In this document: piece after piece, positions 34,854 to 43,387 of the stretch | How positions within the stretch are numbered: position 1 is the stretch's first letter | Layout of the letters: each line of letters opens with the position of its first letter | Assembly: GCF_025465945.1 (NCBI RefSeq) | Contig: NZ_JANLNW010000078.1 | Span: forward strand, 62,001 to 126,000 | Length of the DNA: 64,000 nucleotides | From: Pseudomonas sp. 6D_7.1_Bac1 | Lineage (GTDB): Bacteria; Pseudomonadota; Gammaproteobacteria; Pseudomonadales; Pseudomonadaceae | Direction of reading: 5' to 3' | Notes under the pieces: model-generated | Told to the model about the DNA's origin: nothing | The model's input: only the letters and a program-made list of their open reading frames with translations | The model's database searches: none | Translations under genes and position numbers: made by a program

Positions 34854-34892
34854 ATTGGTTATACGAGCCCTTGAGTTGTGATGAGGTAGAGC

Positions 34893-35288
34893 ATGAATCC
34901 GATGTTAGCCCTTCGGCAATATCAGAAAATTGGCGCGCAAACGCAAACCTCCGAAGCCAGTCCGCACCGTTTGGTGCAGATGCTGATGGAGGGTGGGCTG
35001 GACCGTATTGCTCAGGCCAAAGGCGCCATGGAGCGCAAGGATATTCCAGGCAAAGGTGTATTTATCAGCAAGGCCATCGGCATCATTGGCGGCTTGCGTG
35101 AAGGCCTGGACCTTGAGAACAAGGCTGATGAGGTAGGGGAGCTGGATAATCTCTACGTCTACATGATGAAGCGTCTGGCAGAGGCTAACATCAACAGCGA
35201 TCCGAAGATCCTCGACGAAGTCGCCGGTTTGCTGAGTACCGTCAAAGAAGGCTGGGATGCCATCGCAGTGCCGGGTCCGCAGTTTTAA
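34893..35288 (+). CDS. fliS: Flagellin export chaperone FliS
   Basis: Predicted 131-aa all-helical chaperone that binds the flagellin C-terminus in the cytoplasm. It shows the family pattern ALRQYQKIGAQTQTSEASPHRLVQMLMEGGLDRIAQAKGAME, GLDLENKADEVGELDNLYVYMMKRL and the EVAGLLSTVKEGWDAI C-terminal helix. A GAGGTAGAG ribosome-binding site precedes the ATG. Confidence 0.96.
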   Translation: MNPMLALRQYQKIGAQTQTSEASPHRLVQMLMEGGLDRIAQAKGAMERKDIPGKGVFISKAIGIIGGLREGLDLENKADEVGELDNLYVYMMKRLAEANINSDPKILDEVAGLLSTVKEGWDAIAVPGPQF

Positions 35289-35298
35289 GGAGATCACC

Positions 35299-35595
35299 AT
35301 GAGTCTTGTACTGCAGCGTATCGAACAAACCCGTGAAGCTTTGGTCGAGGCACTGGCCGAGCGTAACTGGGAAGCTATCGGTCAATTGGACCTGGATTGC
35401 CGTTCCTGCATGGAAGACGTTTTGAGTGAAGCTTCGCTGGATGAGACGGCGTTGCGCGAAAACCTCGAGGAGTTGCTGGGGGTTTATCGGCAGTTGTTGG
35501 AAGCGGCGACGGGGGAGCGTCAGGCAATATTCGATGAGATGTCGCAGATCCATCAAGCACAGAACGCGGCAAAGGTTTACCATCTGTTCGGTTAA
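35299..35595 (+). CDS. FliT-like flagellar export chaperone
   Basis: Predicted 98-aa acidic helical protein (MSLVLQRIEQTREALVEALAERNWEAIGQLDLDCR, LDETALRENLEELLGVYRQLL). It stands just after fliS, where FliT-type chaperones of FliD usually lie. AAGGAGAT precedes the ATG at 35299, 10 bp after the fliS stop. FliT families are poorly conserved in sequence, so the assignment rests on position, size and helical character. Confidence 0.75.
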   Translation: MSLVLQRIEQTREALVEALAERNWEAIGQLDLDCRSCMEDVLSEASLDETALRENLEELLGVYRQLLEAATGERQAIFDEMSQIHQAQNAAKVYHLFG

Positions 35596-35765
35596 CCCTC
35601 AGTTAATCCGACCGTGGTGCGCCATAAATTTGACTGTGCGCGGTTTTTTGACTTAACTAGTGGCTGTTTGATGATTTCAGGCGTCTATCAGGCTTAACGT
35701 GCCTGCAAGCGTCTAGCTTGCCCACTCATTTCGGGCATTGAGTTGACTAGGGAAGTTGCTATTGC

Positions 35766-37241
35766 ATGTGGCGTGAAACCAAAATTCTGCTGATTGATGA
35801 CGATAGCGTCCGCCGCCGCGATTTGGCGGTGATTTTAAATTTTCTTGGCGAAGAAAATTTACCCTGTGGTAGCCATGACTGGCAGCAGGCGGTCGGCTCT
35901 TTGTCATCAAGTCGTGAAGTAATCTGTGTCCTCATCGGGACCGTAAATGCTCCTGGCACTCTTCCGGGTCTGCTAAAGACACTCGCTACCTGGGATGAGT
36001 TCCTTCCGGTTTTGTTGATGGGCGATAATTCTTCCGTTGACCTGCCGGAGGACCAGCGTCGCCGGGTGCTTTCCACTCTGGAAATGCCGCCCAGCTACAG
36101 CAAGTTGCTGGACTCCCTGCACCGCGCCCAGGTTTATCGCGAGATGTACGACCAGGCCCGTGAGCGCGGTCGTCATCGTGAGCCCAATCTTTTCCGTAGT
36201 CTTGTCGGCACCAGTCGGGCGATTCAACACGTGCGCCAGATGATGCAGCAAGTGGCCGACACCGACGCCAGCGTACTGATCCTCGGTGAGTCCGGTACGG
36301 GTAAGGAAGTGGTTGCGCGCAACCTGCACTATCACTCCAAGCGTCGCGACGCGCCGTTCGTTCCGGTCAACTGCGGTGCGATCCCGGCCGAGCTTCTGGA
36401 AAGCGAGCTGTTCGGCCATGAGAAGGGTGCCTTTACCGGGGCCATCACCAGTCGCGCCGGGCGCTTTGAGCTGGCCAATGGCGGCACGCTGTTCCTTGAC
36501 GAGATCGGCGATATGCCGCTGCCGATGCAGGTCAAGCTGCTGCGGGTATTGCAAGAGCGCACCTTCGAGCGCGTCGGGAGCAACAAGACCCAGAGCGTTG
36601 ACGTGCGAATCATTGCCGCGACCCACAAGAATCTCGAAAGCATGATCGAGGTCGGCAGCTTCCGTGAGGATCTGTACTACCGCCTGAATGTCTTCCCGAT
36701 CGAGATGGCGCCGCTGCGTGAGCGTGTCGAGGACATTCCGTTGCTGATGAACGAGTTGATCTCGCGCATGGAGCACGAGAAGCGCGGTTCCATTCGCTTC
36801 AACTCGGCAGCGATCATGTCGCTGTGCCGTCATGGCTGGCCAGGCAACGTTCGTGAGCTGGCCAACCTGGTCGAGCGCATGGCGATCATGCATCCGTACG
36901 GGGTGATTGGCGTGGTCGAGTTGCCGAAGAAATTCCGTTATGTCGATGACGAAGACGAGCAACTGGTTGATAGCTTGCGCAGCGATCTTGAAGAGCGGGT
37001 AGCCATCAATGGCCATACCCCGGACTTCACTGCGAACGCCATGCTGCCGCCAGAAGGTCTGGACCTGAAAGACTACCTCGGTGGTCTGGAACAAGGCCTG
37101 ATTCAGCAGGCGCTGGATGATGCCAATGGCATCGTGGCGCGCGCCGCCGAACGCCTGCGTATTCGTCGTACCACACTGGTGGAAAAGATGCGCAAATACG
37201 GCATGAGCCGTCGCGAGGGTGACGAACAGGCGGACGATTGA
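35766..37241 (+). CDS. fleQ: Flagellar master regulator FleQ
   Basis: Predicted 491-aa sigma-54 enhancer-binding protein, c-di-GMP-responsive master activator of flagellar genes and regulator of exopolysaccharide. The N-terminal domain (1-120) is a degenerate receiver; the AAA+ domain (about 140-380) has Walker A GESGTGKE near 174-181 and an intact KGAFTGAI loop; a Fis-type HTH ends the protein (IVARAAERLRIRRTTLVEKM). Leu142-Phe-Arg-Ser145 corresponds to the known c-di-GMP-binding LFRS motif. Three TTGACT hexamers upstream (35630, 35648, 35743) are candidate sigma-70 -35 boxes, but I cannot pair them with convincing -10 boxes. Confidence 0.97.
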   Translation: MWRETKILLIDDDSVRRRDLAVILNFLGEENLPCGSHDWQQAVGSLSSSREVICVLIGTVNAPGTLPGLLKTLATWDEFLPVLLMGDNSSVDLPEDQRRRVLSTLEMPPSYSKLLDSLHRAQVYREMYDQARERGRHREPNLFRSLVGTSRAIQHVRQMMQQVADTDASVLILGESGTGKEVVARNLHYHSKRRDAPFVPVNCGAIPAELLESELFGHEKGAFTGAITSRAGRFELANGGTLFLDEIGDMPLPMQVKLLRVLQERTFERVGSNKTQSVDVRIIAATHKNLESMIEVGSFREDLYYRLNVFPIEMAPLRERVEDIPLLMNELISRMEHEKRGSIRFNSAAIMSLCRHGWPGNVRELANLVERMAIMHPYGVIGVVELPKKFRYVDDEDEQLVDSLRSDLEERVAINGHTPDFTANAMLPPEGLDLKDYLGGLEQGLIQQALDDANGIVARAAERLRIRRTTLVEKMRKYGMSRREGDEQADD

Positions 37242-37250
37242 CGCCTGTTT

Positions 37251-37264
37251 TTCAACTCGTTGAA
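37251..37264. promoter_or_regulatory. Candidate FleQ box upstream of fleS
   Basis: TTCAACTCGTTGAA is a perfect palindrome with the TCAA-N4-TTGA architecture of the FleQ operator GTCAATAAATTGAC. It lies about 20 bp upstream of the sigma-54 -24 element. Its identity is inferred from the pattern. Confidence 0.4.
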
Positions 37265-37281
37265 TAATGGGTAGTTTTTTT

Positions 37282-37298
37282 TAGGCATGGGTATTGCT
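37282..37298 (+). promoter_or_regulatory. Sigma-54 promoter of fleSR
   Basis: AGGCATGGGTATTGCT has GG (37284-37285) and GC (37296-37297) 10 nt apart with a TTGC -12 element, about 55 bp before fleS. fleSR is a known RpoN/FleQ target in Pseudomonas. Confidence 0.7.
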
Positions 37299-37350
37299 AG
37301 TTCCTCGCAACGTTCCGTTTAACTGACGGTCAGCCAAGCGAGAGAGCACG

Positions 37351-38562
37351 ATGCCCCAAGCCGCCCAAATGTCTCCTGCCCCCGACGCGCCCTCTGTAGA
37401 GCAGGCAAGTCGACTTGGGCTTGAGCAGGCCTTCGCGCTGTTCAATCAGATGTCGAGCCAACTTACCGACTCCTACAGCATGCTTGAAGCCCGGGTCACC
37501 GAGCTCAAGGGCGAGTTGGCGGTGGTCAGTGCTCAGCGCATGCAAGAGCTGGCCGAAAAAGAGCGCCTGGCCAACCGGCTGCAAAACCTTCTCGACTTGT
37601 TGCCCGGCGGCGTGATCGTCATTGATGCCCAAGGTATCGTGCGCGAAGCCAATCCGGCCGCGAGCGAGCTGCTGGGATTGCCGCTTGAAGGTGAGTTGTG
37701 GCGTCATGTCATTGCGCGCTGCTTTGCCCCGCGTGAAGACGACGGTCATGAAATTTCCCTGAAGGATGGTCGGCGCCTGTCGATTGCCACCCGCTCGCTG
37801 GATGCCGAGCCGGGTCAGTTGGTGTTGCTCAACGACCTGACCGAAACCCGGCACTTGCAAGACCAATTGGCTCGCCATGAGCGCTTGTCGTCCCTTGGGC
37901 GAATGGTTGCCTCCCTGGCGCATCAGATTCGTACGCCATTGTCTGCGGCATTGCTTTACGCCAGTCATTTGACTGAGCAAGAGCTGCCGGTCGCCACTCA
38001 GCAACGGTTTGCCGGGCGATTGAAAGAACGTCTGCATGAGCTGGAGCATCAGGTGCGCGACATGCTGGTGTTTGCTCGCGGCGAGCTGCCGTTGACCGAT
38101 CGCGTGACGCCCAAGGCGCTCCTGCAAGCGCTGCAAGCGGCCGCATTGACTCATGTTCAGGATTATCCGGTGCGTTGGCAGTGCGACAGCCATGTCGGGG
38201 AATTGCTGTGTAATCGCGACACGCTGGTCGGCGCGCTGCTGAACCTGATTGAAAATGCGATTCAGGCCTGTACTGGTGATGTACGCCTGAAAATTCATCT
38301 CTACACCCGTGAAAACACCCTTCGACTGTGTGTCAGCGATAACGGCGGCGGTATTGACGCGGCCGTATTGGCGCGCCTGGGTGAGCCATTTTTCACCACC
38401 AAAACCACCGGCACCGGTCTTGGCCTGACCGTGGTCAAGGCGGTGGCCCGTGCTCATCAGGGAGAATTGCAGCTGCGCTCGCGGCCGGGCCGCGGCACCT
38501 GTGCGGTGGTGGTGTTGCCGTTTTTTTCTGGTAAGCAGCCCAGCGCTCAAGGCGTGGAGTGA
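37351..38562 (+). CDS. fleS: Two-component sensor histidine kinase FleS
   Basis: Predicted 403-aa soluble kinase; no membrane segment is visible. It has a coiled-coil region (about 40-80), a PAS domain (about 80-170, LLDLLPGGVIVIDAQGIVREANPAASELLG), HisKA (MVASLAHQIRTPLSAALLYASHL, with the phospho-accepting His) and HATPase (NLIENAIQAC, DNGGGID, GTGLGLTVVK). It phosphorylates FleR, which activates late hook-basal-body genes such as flgF. Length is that of Pseudomonas FleS. Confidence 0.95.
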   Translation: MPQAAQMSPAPDAPSVEQASRLGLEQAFALFNQMSSQLTDSYSMLEARVTELKGELAVVSAQRMQELAEKERLANRLQNLLDLLPGGVIVIDAQGIVREANPAASELLGLPLEGELWRHVIARCFAPREDDGHEISLKDGRRLSIATRSLDAEPGQLVLLNDLTETRHLQDQLARHERLSSLGRMVASLAHQIRTPLSAALLYASHLTEQELPVATQQRFAGRLKERLHELEHQVRDMLVFARGELPLTDRVTPKALLQALQAAALTHVQDYPVRWQCDSHVGELLCNRDTLVGALLNLIENAIQACTGDVRLKIHLYTRENTLRLCVSDNGGGIDAAVLARLGEPFFTTKTTGTGLGLTVVKAVARAHQGELQLRSRPGRGTCAVVVLPFFSGKQPSAQGVE

Positions 38563-38567
38563 GGTTG

Positions 38568-39962
38568 ATGGCAATCAAGGTTCTACTGGTCGAAGATGAC
38601 CGCGCATTGCGTGAAGCATTGGCCGATACGCTGCTGCTGGCAGGTCATGATTACACTGCGGTGGGCTCGGCTGAGGATGCGCTGAAAGCCGTGGCGAGCG
38701 AGTCATTCAATCTGGTGGTCAGTGACGTCAACATGCCGGGCATGGATGGTCATCAGTTGTTGGGCGTGTTGCGTATTCGTCATCCGCAGTTGCCGGTGTT
38801 GTTGATGACCGCTCATGGTGCGGTTGAGCGTGCAGTCGATGCGATGCGTCAGGGGGCGGCGGACTATCTGGTCAAGCCATTCGAGCCCAAGGCCTTGCTC
38901 GACCTGGTGGCGCGACATGCCCTGGGTTGTCTGGGTGTCGCAGAGGGCCCGGTGGCGTTTGAACCGGCCAGTGCGCAGTTGCTTGAGTTGGCCGCACGTG
39001 TCGCGCGCAGTGATTCAACGGTGTTGATCTCTGGCGAGTCGGGCACCGGCAAAGAGGTGCTGGCGCGTTACATTCACCAGCACTCCCACCGCGCCAGTCA
39101 GCCATTCATTGCGATCAACTGTGCGGCGATCCCGGACAACATGCTCGAAGCAACCTTGTTCGGCCATGAGAAGGGCTCGTTCACGGGCGCTATTGCGGCC
39201 CAGGCGGGCAAGTTCGAGCAGGCTGACGGCGGGACCATTCTGCTCGACGAAATTTCTGAAATGCCCTTGGGTCTTCAGGCCAAGCTGCTACGCGTTTTGC
39301 AGGAGCGTGAAGTCGAACGCGTGGGGGGGCGCAAGCCGATTGTGCTGGATATCCGCGTGGTTGCGACCACCAACCGGGATCTGGCGGGCGAAGTGGCGGC
39401 GGGGCGCTTTCGTGAAGATCTTTACTATCGCCTGTCGGTATTTCCGCTGGCCTGGCGTCCGTTGCGTGAGCGCACTGCCGATATCTTGCCGCTCGCCGAG
39501 CGTTTGCTGGCCAAGCACGTCAATAAAATGAAGCATGCCGCTGCCAGACTCTCGCCTGAGGCTCAGGCTTGCCTGATCGGTTATCCATGGCCGGGCAATG
39601 TGCGCGAGCTGGACAACGCCATTCAGCGGGCGCTGATTTTGCAGCAGGGGGGCTTGATTCAGCCGCAGGACTTCTGCCTCGCAGGGCCGGTTGCTTGCGC
39701 ACCGCTGCCGGTATCGGCACCTGTTCCGATGTCGGCGCGAGTACTTGAGGTCGAGGCGCCCCAGGGCGATTCAGCGGGCGCGCTGGGCGATGATCTGCGG
39801 CGTCGCGAGTTTCAGATGATCATCGATACATTGCGTTCCGAGCGCGGCCGGCGTAAGGAAGCGGCCGAGCGTCTGGGTATCAGTCCGCGGACCTTGCGCT
39901 ACAAATTGGCACAAATGCGCGATGCCGGAATGGATGTCGAGGCCTATTTGTTTGCGACCTGA
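38568..39962 (+). CDS. fleR: Two-component sigma-54 response regulator FleR
   Basis: Predicted 464-aa regulator. The receiver domain (1-120) has VLLVEDD and the phospho-accepting Asp in VVSDVNMPGMDGHQ. The AAA+ domain (about 130-365) has GESGTGKEVLARY, and the sigma-54 loop reads GSFTGA, a known conservative variant of GAFTGA. A Fis-type HTH (RRKEAAERLGISPRTLRYKLAQM) ends the protein. The ATG at 38568 follows the fleS stop by 5 bp. Likely target promoters in this window include flgF. Confidence 0.95.
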   Translation: MAIKVLLVEDDRALREALADTLLLAGHDYTAVGSAEDALKAVASESFNLVVSDVNMPGMDGHQLLGVLRIRHPQLPVLLMTAHGAVERAVDAMRQGAADYLVKPFEPKALLDLVARHALGCLGVAEGPVAFEPASAQLLELAARVARSDSTVLISGESGTGKEVLARYIHQHSHRASQPFIAINCAAIPDNMLEATLFGHEKGSFTGAIAAQAGKFEQADGGTILLDEISEMPLGLQAKLLRVLQEREVERVGGRKPIVLDIRVVATTNRDLAGEVAAGRFREDLYYRLSVFPLAWRPLRERTADILPLAERLLAKHVNKMKHAAARLSPEAQACLIGYPWPGNVRELDNAIQRALILQQGGLIQPQDFCLAGPVACAPLPVSAPVPMSARVLEVEAPQGDSAGALGDDLRRREFQMIIDTLRSERGRRKEAAERLGISPRTLRYKLAQMRDAGMDVEAYLFAT

Positions 39963-39971
39963 ACCGTATCT

Positions 39972-40115
39972 GTAGCAGCTGTCGAGCTTGCGAGGCTGCG
40001 TTCGGCTGCGAAGCAGTCGTAAATCGGGCGACGAGATTTTCCAGAAAAAACGCGAACGCAGGATCTGCGAGGACTTCGTCCTCGAACGCAGCCTCGCGGG
40101 CTCGGCAGCTGCTAC
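39972..40115. repeat. Long imperfect palindrome (REP/MITE-like hairpin)
   Basis: Two 33-nt arms (39972-40004 and 40083-40115) are inverted copies with 3 mismatches, both beginning or ending in GTAGCAGCTG/CAGCTGCTAC. The 78-nt centre contains a further partial repeat (GCGAACGCAGGATCTGCGAGG). It is unlike the GCGAGCAGGCTCGC REP seen elsewhere in this window. It lies after fleR and may end that transcript. Confidence 0.8.
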
Positions 40116-40162
40116 GGGGGCGGTGATCCGTGTCGGACTTTTATGAAAGGTCGCCATGGAGC

Positions 40163-40178
40163 TGGCACCCTTGTTGCT
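40163..40178 (+). promoter_or_regulatory. Sigma-54 promoter of the fliE operon
   Basis: TGGCACCCTTGTTGCT is an almost perfect match to TGGCAC-N5-TTGCW, with GG (40164-40165) and GC (40176-40177) 10 nt apart. It lies about 60 bp before fliE. Confidence 0.9.
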
Positions 40179-40204
40179 AACACCACTCTATCCGCCGAGT
40201 GAGT

Positions 40205-40218
40205 GTCAAAAAATTGCG
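40205..40218. promoter_or_regulatory. Candidate FleQ box downstream of the fliE promoter
   Basis: GTCAAAAAATTGCG matches 11 of 14 positions of the FleQ operator GTCAATAAATTGAC. It sits in the leader between the predicted start of transcription and fliE. FleQ is known in P. aeruginosa to bind downstream of the fliE promoter, which fits. Confidence 0.5.
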
Positions 40219-40239
40219 GGCCGTCAGAGAGAGTAGACC

Positions 40240-40569
40240 ATGAGCCAGGGAATTGAATTTAATCGGTTGATGTTGGACATGCGGTCCATGCAAATGGACG
40301 CCATGGCTCAGCCGAAAGCGGCAGTCGCGGTGCCGGAAATGGGCGGCAGCAGCTTTTCCGACATGCTCGGTCAGGCAGTCAACAAGGTCAACGATACCCA
40401 GCAGGCTTCGAGCCAACTGGCCAATGCGTTCGAAATTGGCAAAAGCGGCGTCGACCTGACGGATGTGATGATTTCCTCACAGAAGGCCAGCGTGTCTTTC
40501 CAGGCGTTGACCCAAGTGCGTAACAAGCTGGTACAGGCATACCAAGACATCATGCAGATGCCGGTCTAA
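40240..40569 (+). CDS. fliE: Flagellar hook-basal body complex protein FliE
   Basis: Predicted 109-aa MS ring-rod junction protein. The conserved C-terminal half is SSFSDMLGQAVNKVNDTQQASSQLANAFEIGKSGVDLTDVMISSQKASVSFQALTQVRNKLVQAYQDIMQMPV. First gene of fliEFGHIJ, with a sigma-54 promoter and a possible FleQ box directly upstream. Confidence 0.97.
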   Translation: MSQGIEFNRLMLDMRSMQMDAMAQPKAAVAVPEMGGSSFSDMLGQAVNKVNDTQQASSQLANAFEIGKSGVDLTDVMISSQKASVSFQALTQVRNKLVQAYQDIMQMPV

Positions 40570-40583
40570 GGAAGTATTGAGTC

Positions 40584-42371
40584 ATGGCAGAAGCAGTCGC
40601 CGATAACGTTCCGGCCAAGGCCAAACCTGCAGACGGAAAACCGCCGTTGTTTGGTCTGTCTTTCCTGGAAAACCTCTCCGAGATGACCATGCTGCGTCAG
40701 GTGGGCCTGTTGGTTGGCCTGGCTGCGAGCGTGGCGATCGGTTTTGCCGTGGTGCTGTGGTCTCAGCAACCCGACTATCGGCCGTTGTACGGCAGCCTTG
40801 CCGGTTTGGACGCCAAGCAGGTCATGGAAACCCTGGCCGCCGCTGACATTCCCTACACCGTTGAACCCAACTCCGGTGCCTTGCTGGTCAAGGCCGATGA
40901 TGTAGCGCGTGCGCGGCTCAAGCTCGCCGCTGCGGGTGTCAGTCCCAAGGACGGCAACATCGGTTTTGAAATTCTCGACAAGGACCAGGGGCTGGGGACC
41001 AGTCAGTTCATGGAGGCGACCCGTTATCGTCGCGGCCTTGAAGGTGAGCTGGCGCGGACCATTTCCAGCCTGAACAACGTCAAGGGTGCCCGTGTGCACC
41101 TGGCCATTCCGAAAAGTTCGGTATTCGTGCGTGACGAGCGCAAGCCAAGCGCATCGGTACTGGTTGAGCTCTATTCCGGTCGATCGCTGGAGCCGGGTCA
41201 GGTTCTGGCCATCATCAATCTGGTGGCGACCAGTGTTCCTGAGTTGAGCAAGTCGCAGATCACCGTCGTGGACCAGAAGGGCACCTTGCTCTCCGATCAG
41301 GCGGAAAATTCCGAACTGACCATGGCCGGCAAGCAATTCGATTACAGCCGCCGCATGGAAAGCATGCTCACGCAGCGGGTGCACAATATTCTGCAACCGG
41401 TACTGGGTACTGATCGCTACAAGGCCGAAGTCTCCGCCGACGTGGACTTCAGTGCGGTCGAGTCGACTTCGGAGCAATTCAACCCGGATCAACCGGCATT
41501 GCGCAGCGAGCAGTCGACGACCGAACAGCGCACCGCCAGCAACGGCCCGCAAGGCGTTCCCGGTGCTCTGAGCAATCAGCCGCCTGCGCCTGCCTCCGCA
41601 CCGCAAACCACCGGTGGCGCGACGGCTTCGGCCGGCATGGTGCAGCCAGGTCAGCCGCTGCTCGATGCCAACGGTCAACAAATCATGGACCCGGCCACCG
41701 GTCAGCCGATGCTGGCACCGTATCCGGCGGACAAGCGTCAACAATCCACCAAGAACTTCGAACTCGACCGCTCCATCAGCCATACCAAGCAGCAGCAGGG
41801 CCGGTTGAATCGCCTGTCGGTTGCCGTGGTTGTGGATGATCAGGTCAAGGTCAACGCGGCCAACGGTGAAACCACTCGTTCGCCATGGAGCGCCGATGAA
41901 TTGGCGCGCTTCACCCGTCTGGTCCAGGACGCCGTCGGTTTTGACGCCAGCCGTGGCGACAGCGTCAGCGTGATCAACGTGCCGTTCTCGGCCGAGCGTG
42001 GCGAAGTCGTCGCCGATATTCCGTTCTACTCGCAGCCCTGGTTCTGGGATGTGGTGAAACAGGTTCTCGGGGTGTTGTTCATTCTGGTGCTGGTGTTTGG
42101 CGTGCTGCGTCCAGTGCTCAACAACATCACCGGTGGCGGCAAAGGCAAGCATCTGGCCGGTATTGGCAGCGATGTCGAGCTCGGTGGCATGGGCGGTCTG
42201 GACGGCGAACTGGCCAACGATCGTGTCAGCCTCGGCGGCCCGCAAAGTATTCTGCTGCCTAGCCCGAGCGAAGGCTATGACGCACAGTTGAACGCAATCA
42301 AGAGCCTCGTGGCCGAAGACCCGGGTCGTGTGGCTCAGGTCGTGAAAGAGTGGATTAACGCAGATGAGTGA
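40584..42371 (+). CDS. fliF: Flagellar MS-ring protein FliF
   Basis: Predicted 595-aa membrane protein forming the MS ring. There is a membrane segment near 38-58 (VGLLVGLAASVAIGFAVVLW) and another near 490-515 (VVKQVLGVLFILVLVFGVL), with the periplasmic YscJ-like ring-building motifs between (RYRRGLEGELARTISSLNNVKGARVHLAIPK). The Pro/Gln/Thr-rich stretch at about 305-390 is a flexible loop. The C-terminal cytoplasmic tail (VAEDPGRVAQVVKEWI) is the FliG-binding part. It overlaps fliG by 8 bp. Confidence 0.98.
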   Translation: MAEAVADNVPAKAKPADGKPPLFGLSFLENLSEMTMLRQVGLLVGLAASVAIGFAVVLWSQQPDYRPLYGSLAGLDAKQVMETLAAADIPYTVEPNSGALLVKADDVARARLKLAAAGVSPKDGNIGFEILDKDQGLGTSQFMEATRYRRGLEGELARTISSLNNVKGARVHLAIPKSSVFVRDERKPSASVLVELYSGRSLEPGQVLAIINLVATSVPELSKSQITVVDQKGTLLSDQAENSELTMAGKQFDYSRRMESMLTQRVHNILQPVLGTDRYKAEVSADVDFSAVESTSEQFNPDQPALRSEQSTTEQRTASNGPQGVPGALSNQPPAPASAPQTTGGATASAGMVQPGQPLLDANGQQIMDPATGQPMLAPYPADKRQQSTKNFELDRSISHTKQQQGRLNRLSVAVVVDDQVKVNAANGETTRSPWSADELARFTRLVQDAVGFDASRGDSVSVINVPFSAERGEVVADIPFYSQPWFWDVVKQVLGVLFILVLVFGVLRPVLNNITGGGKGKHLAGIGSDVELGGMGGLDGELANDRVSLGGPQSILLPSPSEGYDAQLNAIKSLVAEDPGRVAQVVKEWINADE

Positions 42372-43383
42372 TAACCGAGTCGCTATCGCCAAACTCAGCC
42401 GGGTCGACAAAGCCGCGATTCTGCTGCTGTCCCTGGGTTCAACCGATGCTGCGCAAGTGCTGCGCCACATGGGACCCAAAGAGGTTCAGCGTGTGGGCGT
42501 GGCCATGGCGCAGATGGGCAATGTGCACCGCGAGCAGGTCGAGCAGGTGATGAGCGAGTTCGTCGACATCGTCGGCGATCAGACCAGCCTCGGCGTCGGT
42601 TCCGATGACTATGTGCGCAAGATGCTCACCCAGGCGCTGGGCGAAGACAAGGCCAACGGCCTGATCGACCGGATCCTGCTGGGCGGCAACACCAGTGGTC
42701 TCGACAGTCTCAAATGGATGGAGCCGCGTGCGGTGGCGGACGTGATCCGTTACGAGCACCCGCAAATCCAGGCAATCGTTGTGGCATACCTGGATCCGGA
42801 TCAGGCCGGTGAAGTCCTCGGCAACTTCGACCACAAGGTGCGGCTGGACATCATTTTGCGGGTTTCGTCGCTCAATACCGTGCAACCGGCGGCCCTGAAA
42901 GAACTGAACCAGATTCTCGAGAAGCAATTCTCCGGCAACTCCAACGCCGCGCGCACCAACCTGGGTGGTATCAAGCGTGCAGCCGATATCATGAACTTCC
43001 TCGACAGCTCGATTGAAGGCCAGTTGATGGACTCGATCCGCGAAGTCGACGAAGACCTGTCCGGTCAGATCGAAGACCTCATGTTCGTGTTCAACAACCT
43101 GTCCGATGTCGACGACCGCGGCATTCAGGCGCTGTTGCGCGAAGTGTCCTCGGACGTATTGGTGCTGGCCCTCAAGGGCTCGGACGAAGGCGTCAAGGAA
43201 AAGATCTTCAAGAACATGTCCAAGCGTGCGGCCGAATTGCTGCGCGACGATCTGGAGGCCAAGGGCCCGGTACGCGTCAGCGACGTGGAAACCGCACAGA
43301 AAGAAATCCTCACCATTGCCCGCCGTATGGCCGAAGCCGGAGAAATCGTTCTCGGCGGGAAGGGCGGCGAGGAAATGATTTAA
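42364..43383 (+). CDS. fliG: Flagellar motor switch protein FliG
   Basis: Predicted 339-aa rotor protein of the C ring that couples stator torque to rotation. It shows the N-terminal FliF-binding domain (LSRVDKAAILLLSLGSTDAAQVLRHMGPKEVQ), the middle EHPQ motif (RYEHPQIQAIVVAYL), and the C-terminal charged torque helix (LMFVFNNLSDVDDRGIQALLREVSSDVLVLALKGSDEGVKEK). Length is that of Pseudomonas FliG. Confidence 0.98.
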   Translation: MSDNRVAIAKLSRVDKAAILLLSLGSTDAAQVLRHMGPKEVQRVGVAMAQMGNVHREQVEQVMSEFVDIVGDQTSLGVGSDDYVRKMLTQALGEDKANGLIDRILLGGNTSGLDSLKWMEPRAVADVIRYEHPQIQAIVVAYLDPDQAGEVLGNFDHKVRLDIILRVSSLNTVQPAALKELNQILEKQFSGNSNAARTNLGGIKRAADIMNFLDSSIEGQLMDSIREVDEDLSGQIEDLMFVFNNLSDVDDRGIQALLREVSSDVLVLALKGSDEGVKEKIFKNMSKRAAELLRDDLEAKGPVRVSDVETAQKEILTIARRMAEAGEIVLGGKGGEEMI

Positions 43384-43387
43384 CGCC

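Noticed and set aside
35611..35649. Weak terminator before fleQ (GC-rich imperfect stem followed by six T)
   Set aside because: Only about six base pairs can form, with a wobble pair, so I do not call it.
37330..38574. Antisense frame opposite fleS (about 414 codons)
   Set aside because: Exact mirror of fleS with typical shadow composition.
40566..42479. Long open frame on the - strand opposite fliF (about 637 codons)
   Set aside because: It mirrors fliF exactly, is rich in Arg/His/Gln/Gly as antisense frames of GC-rich genes are, and has no recognisable domain.
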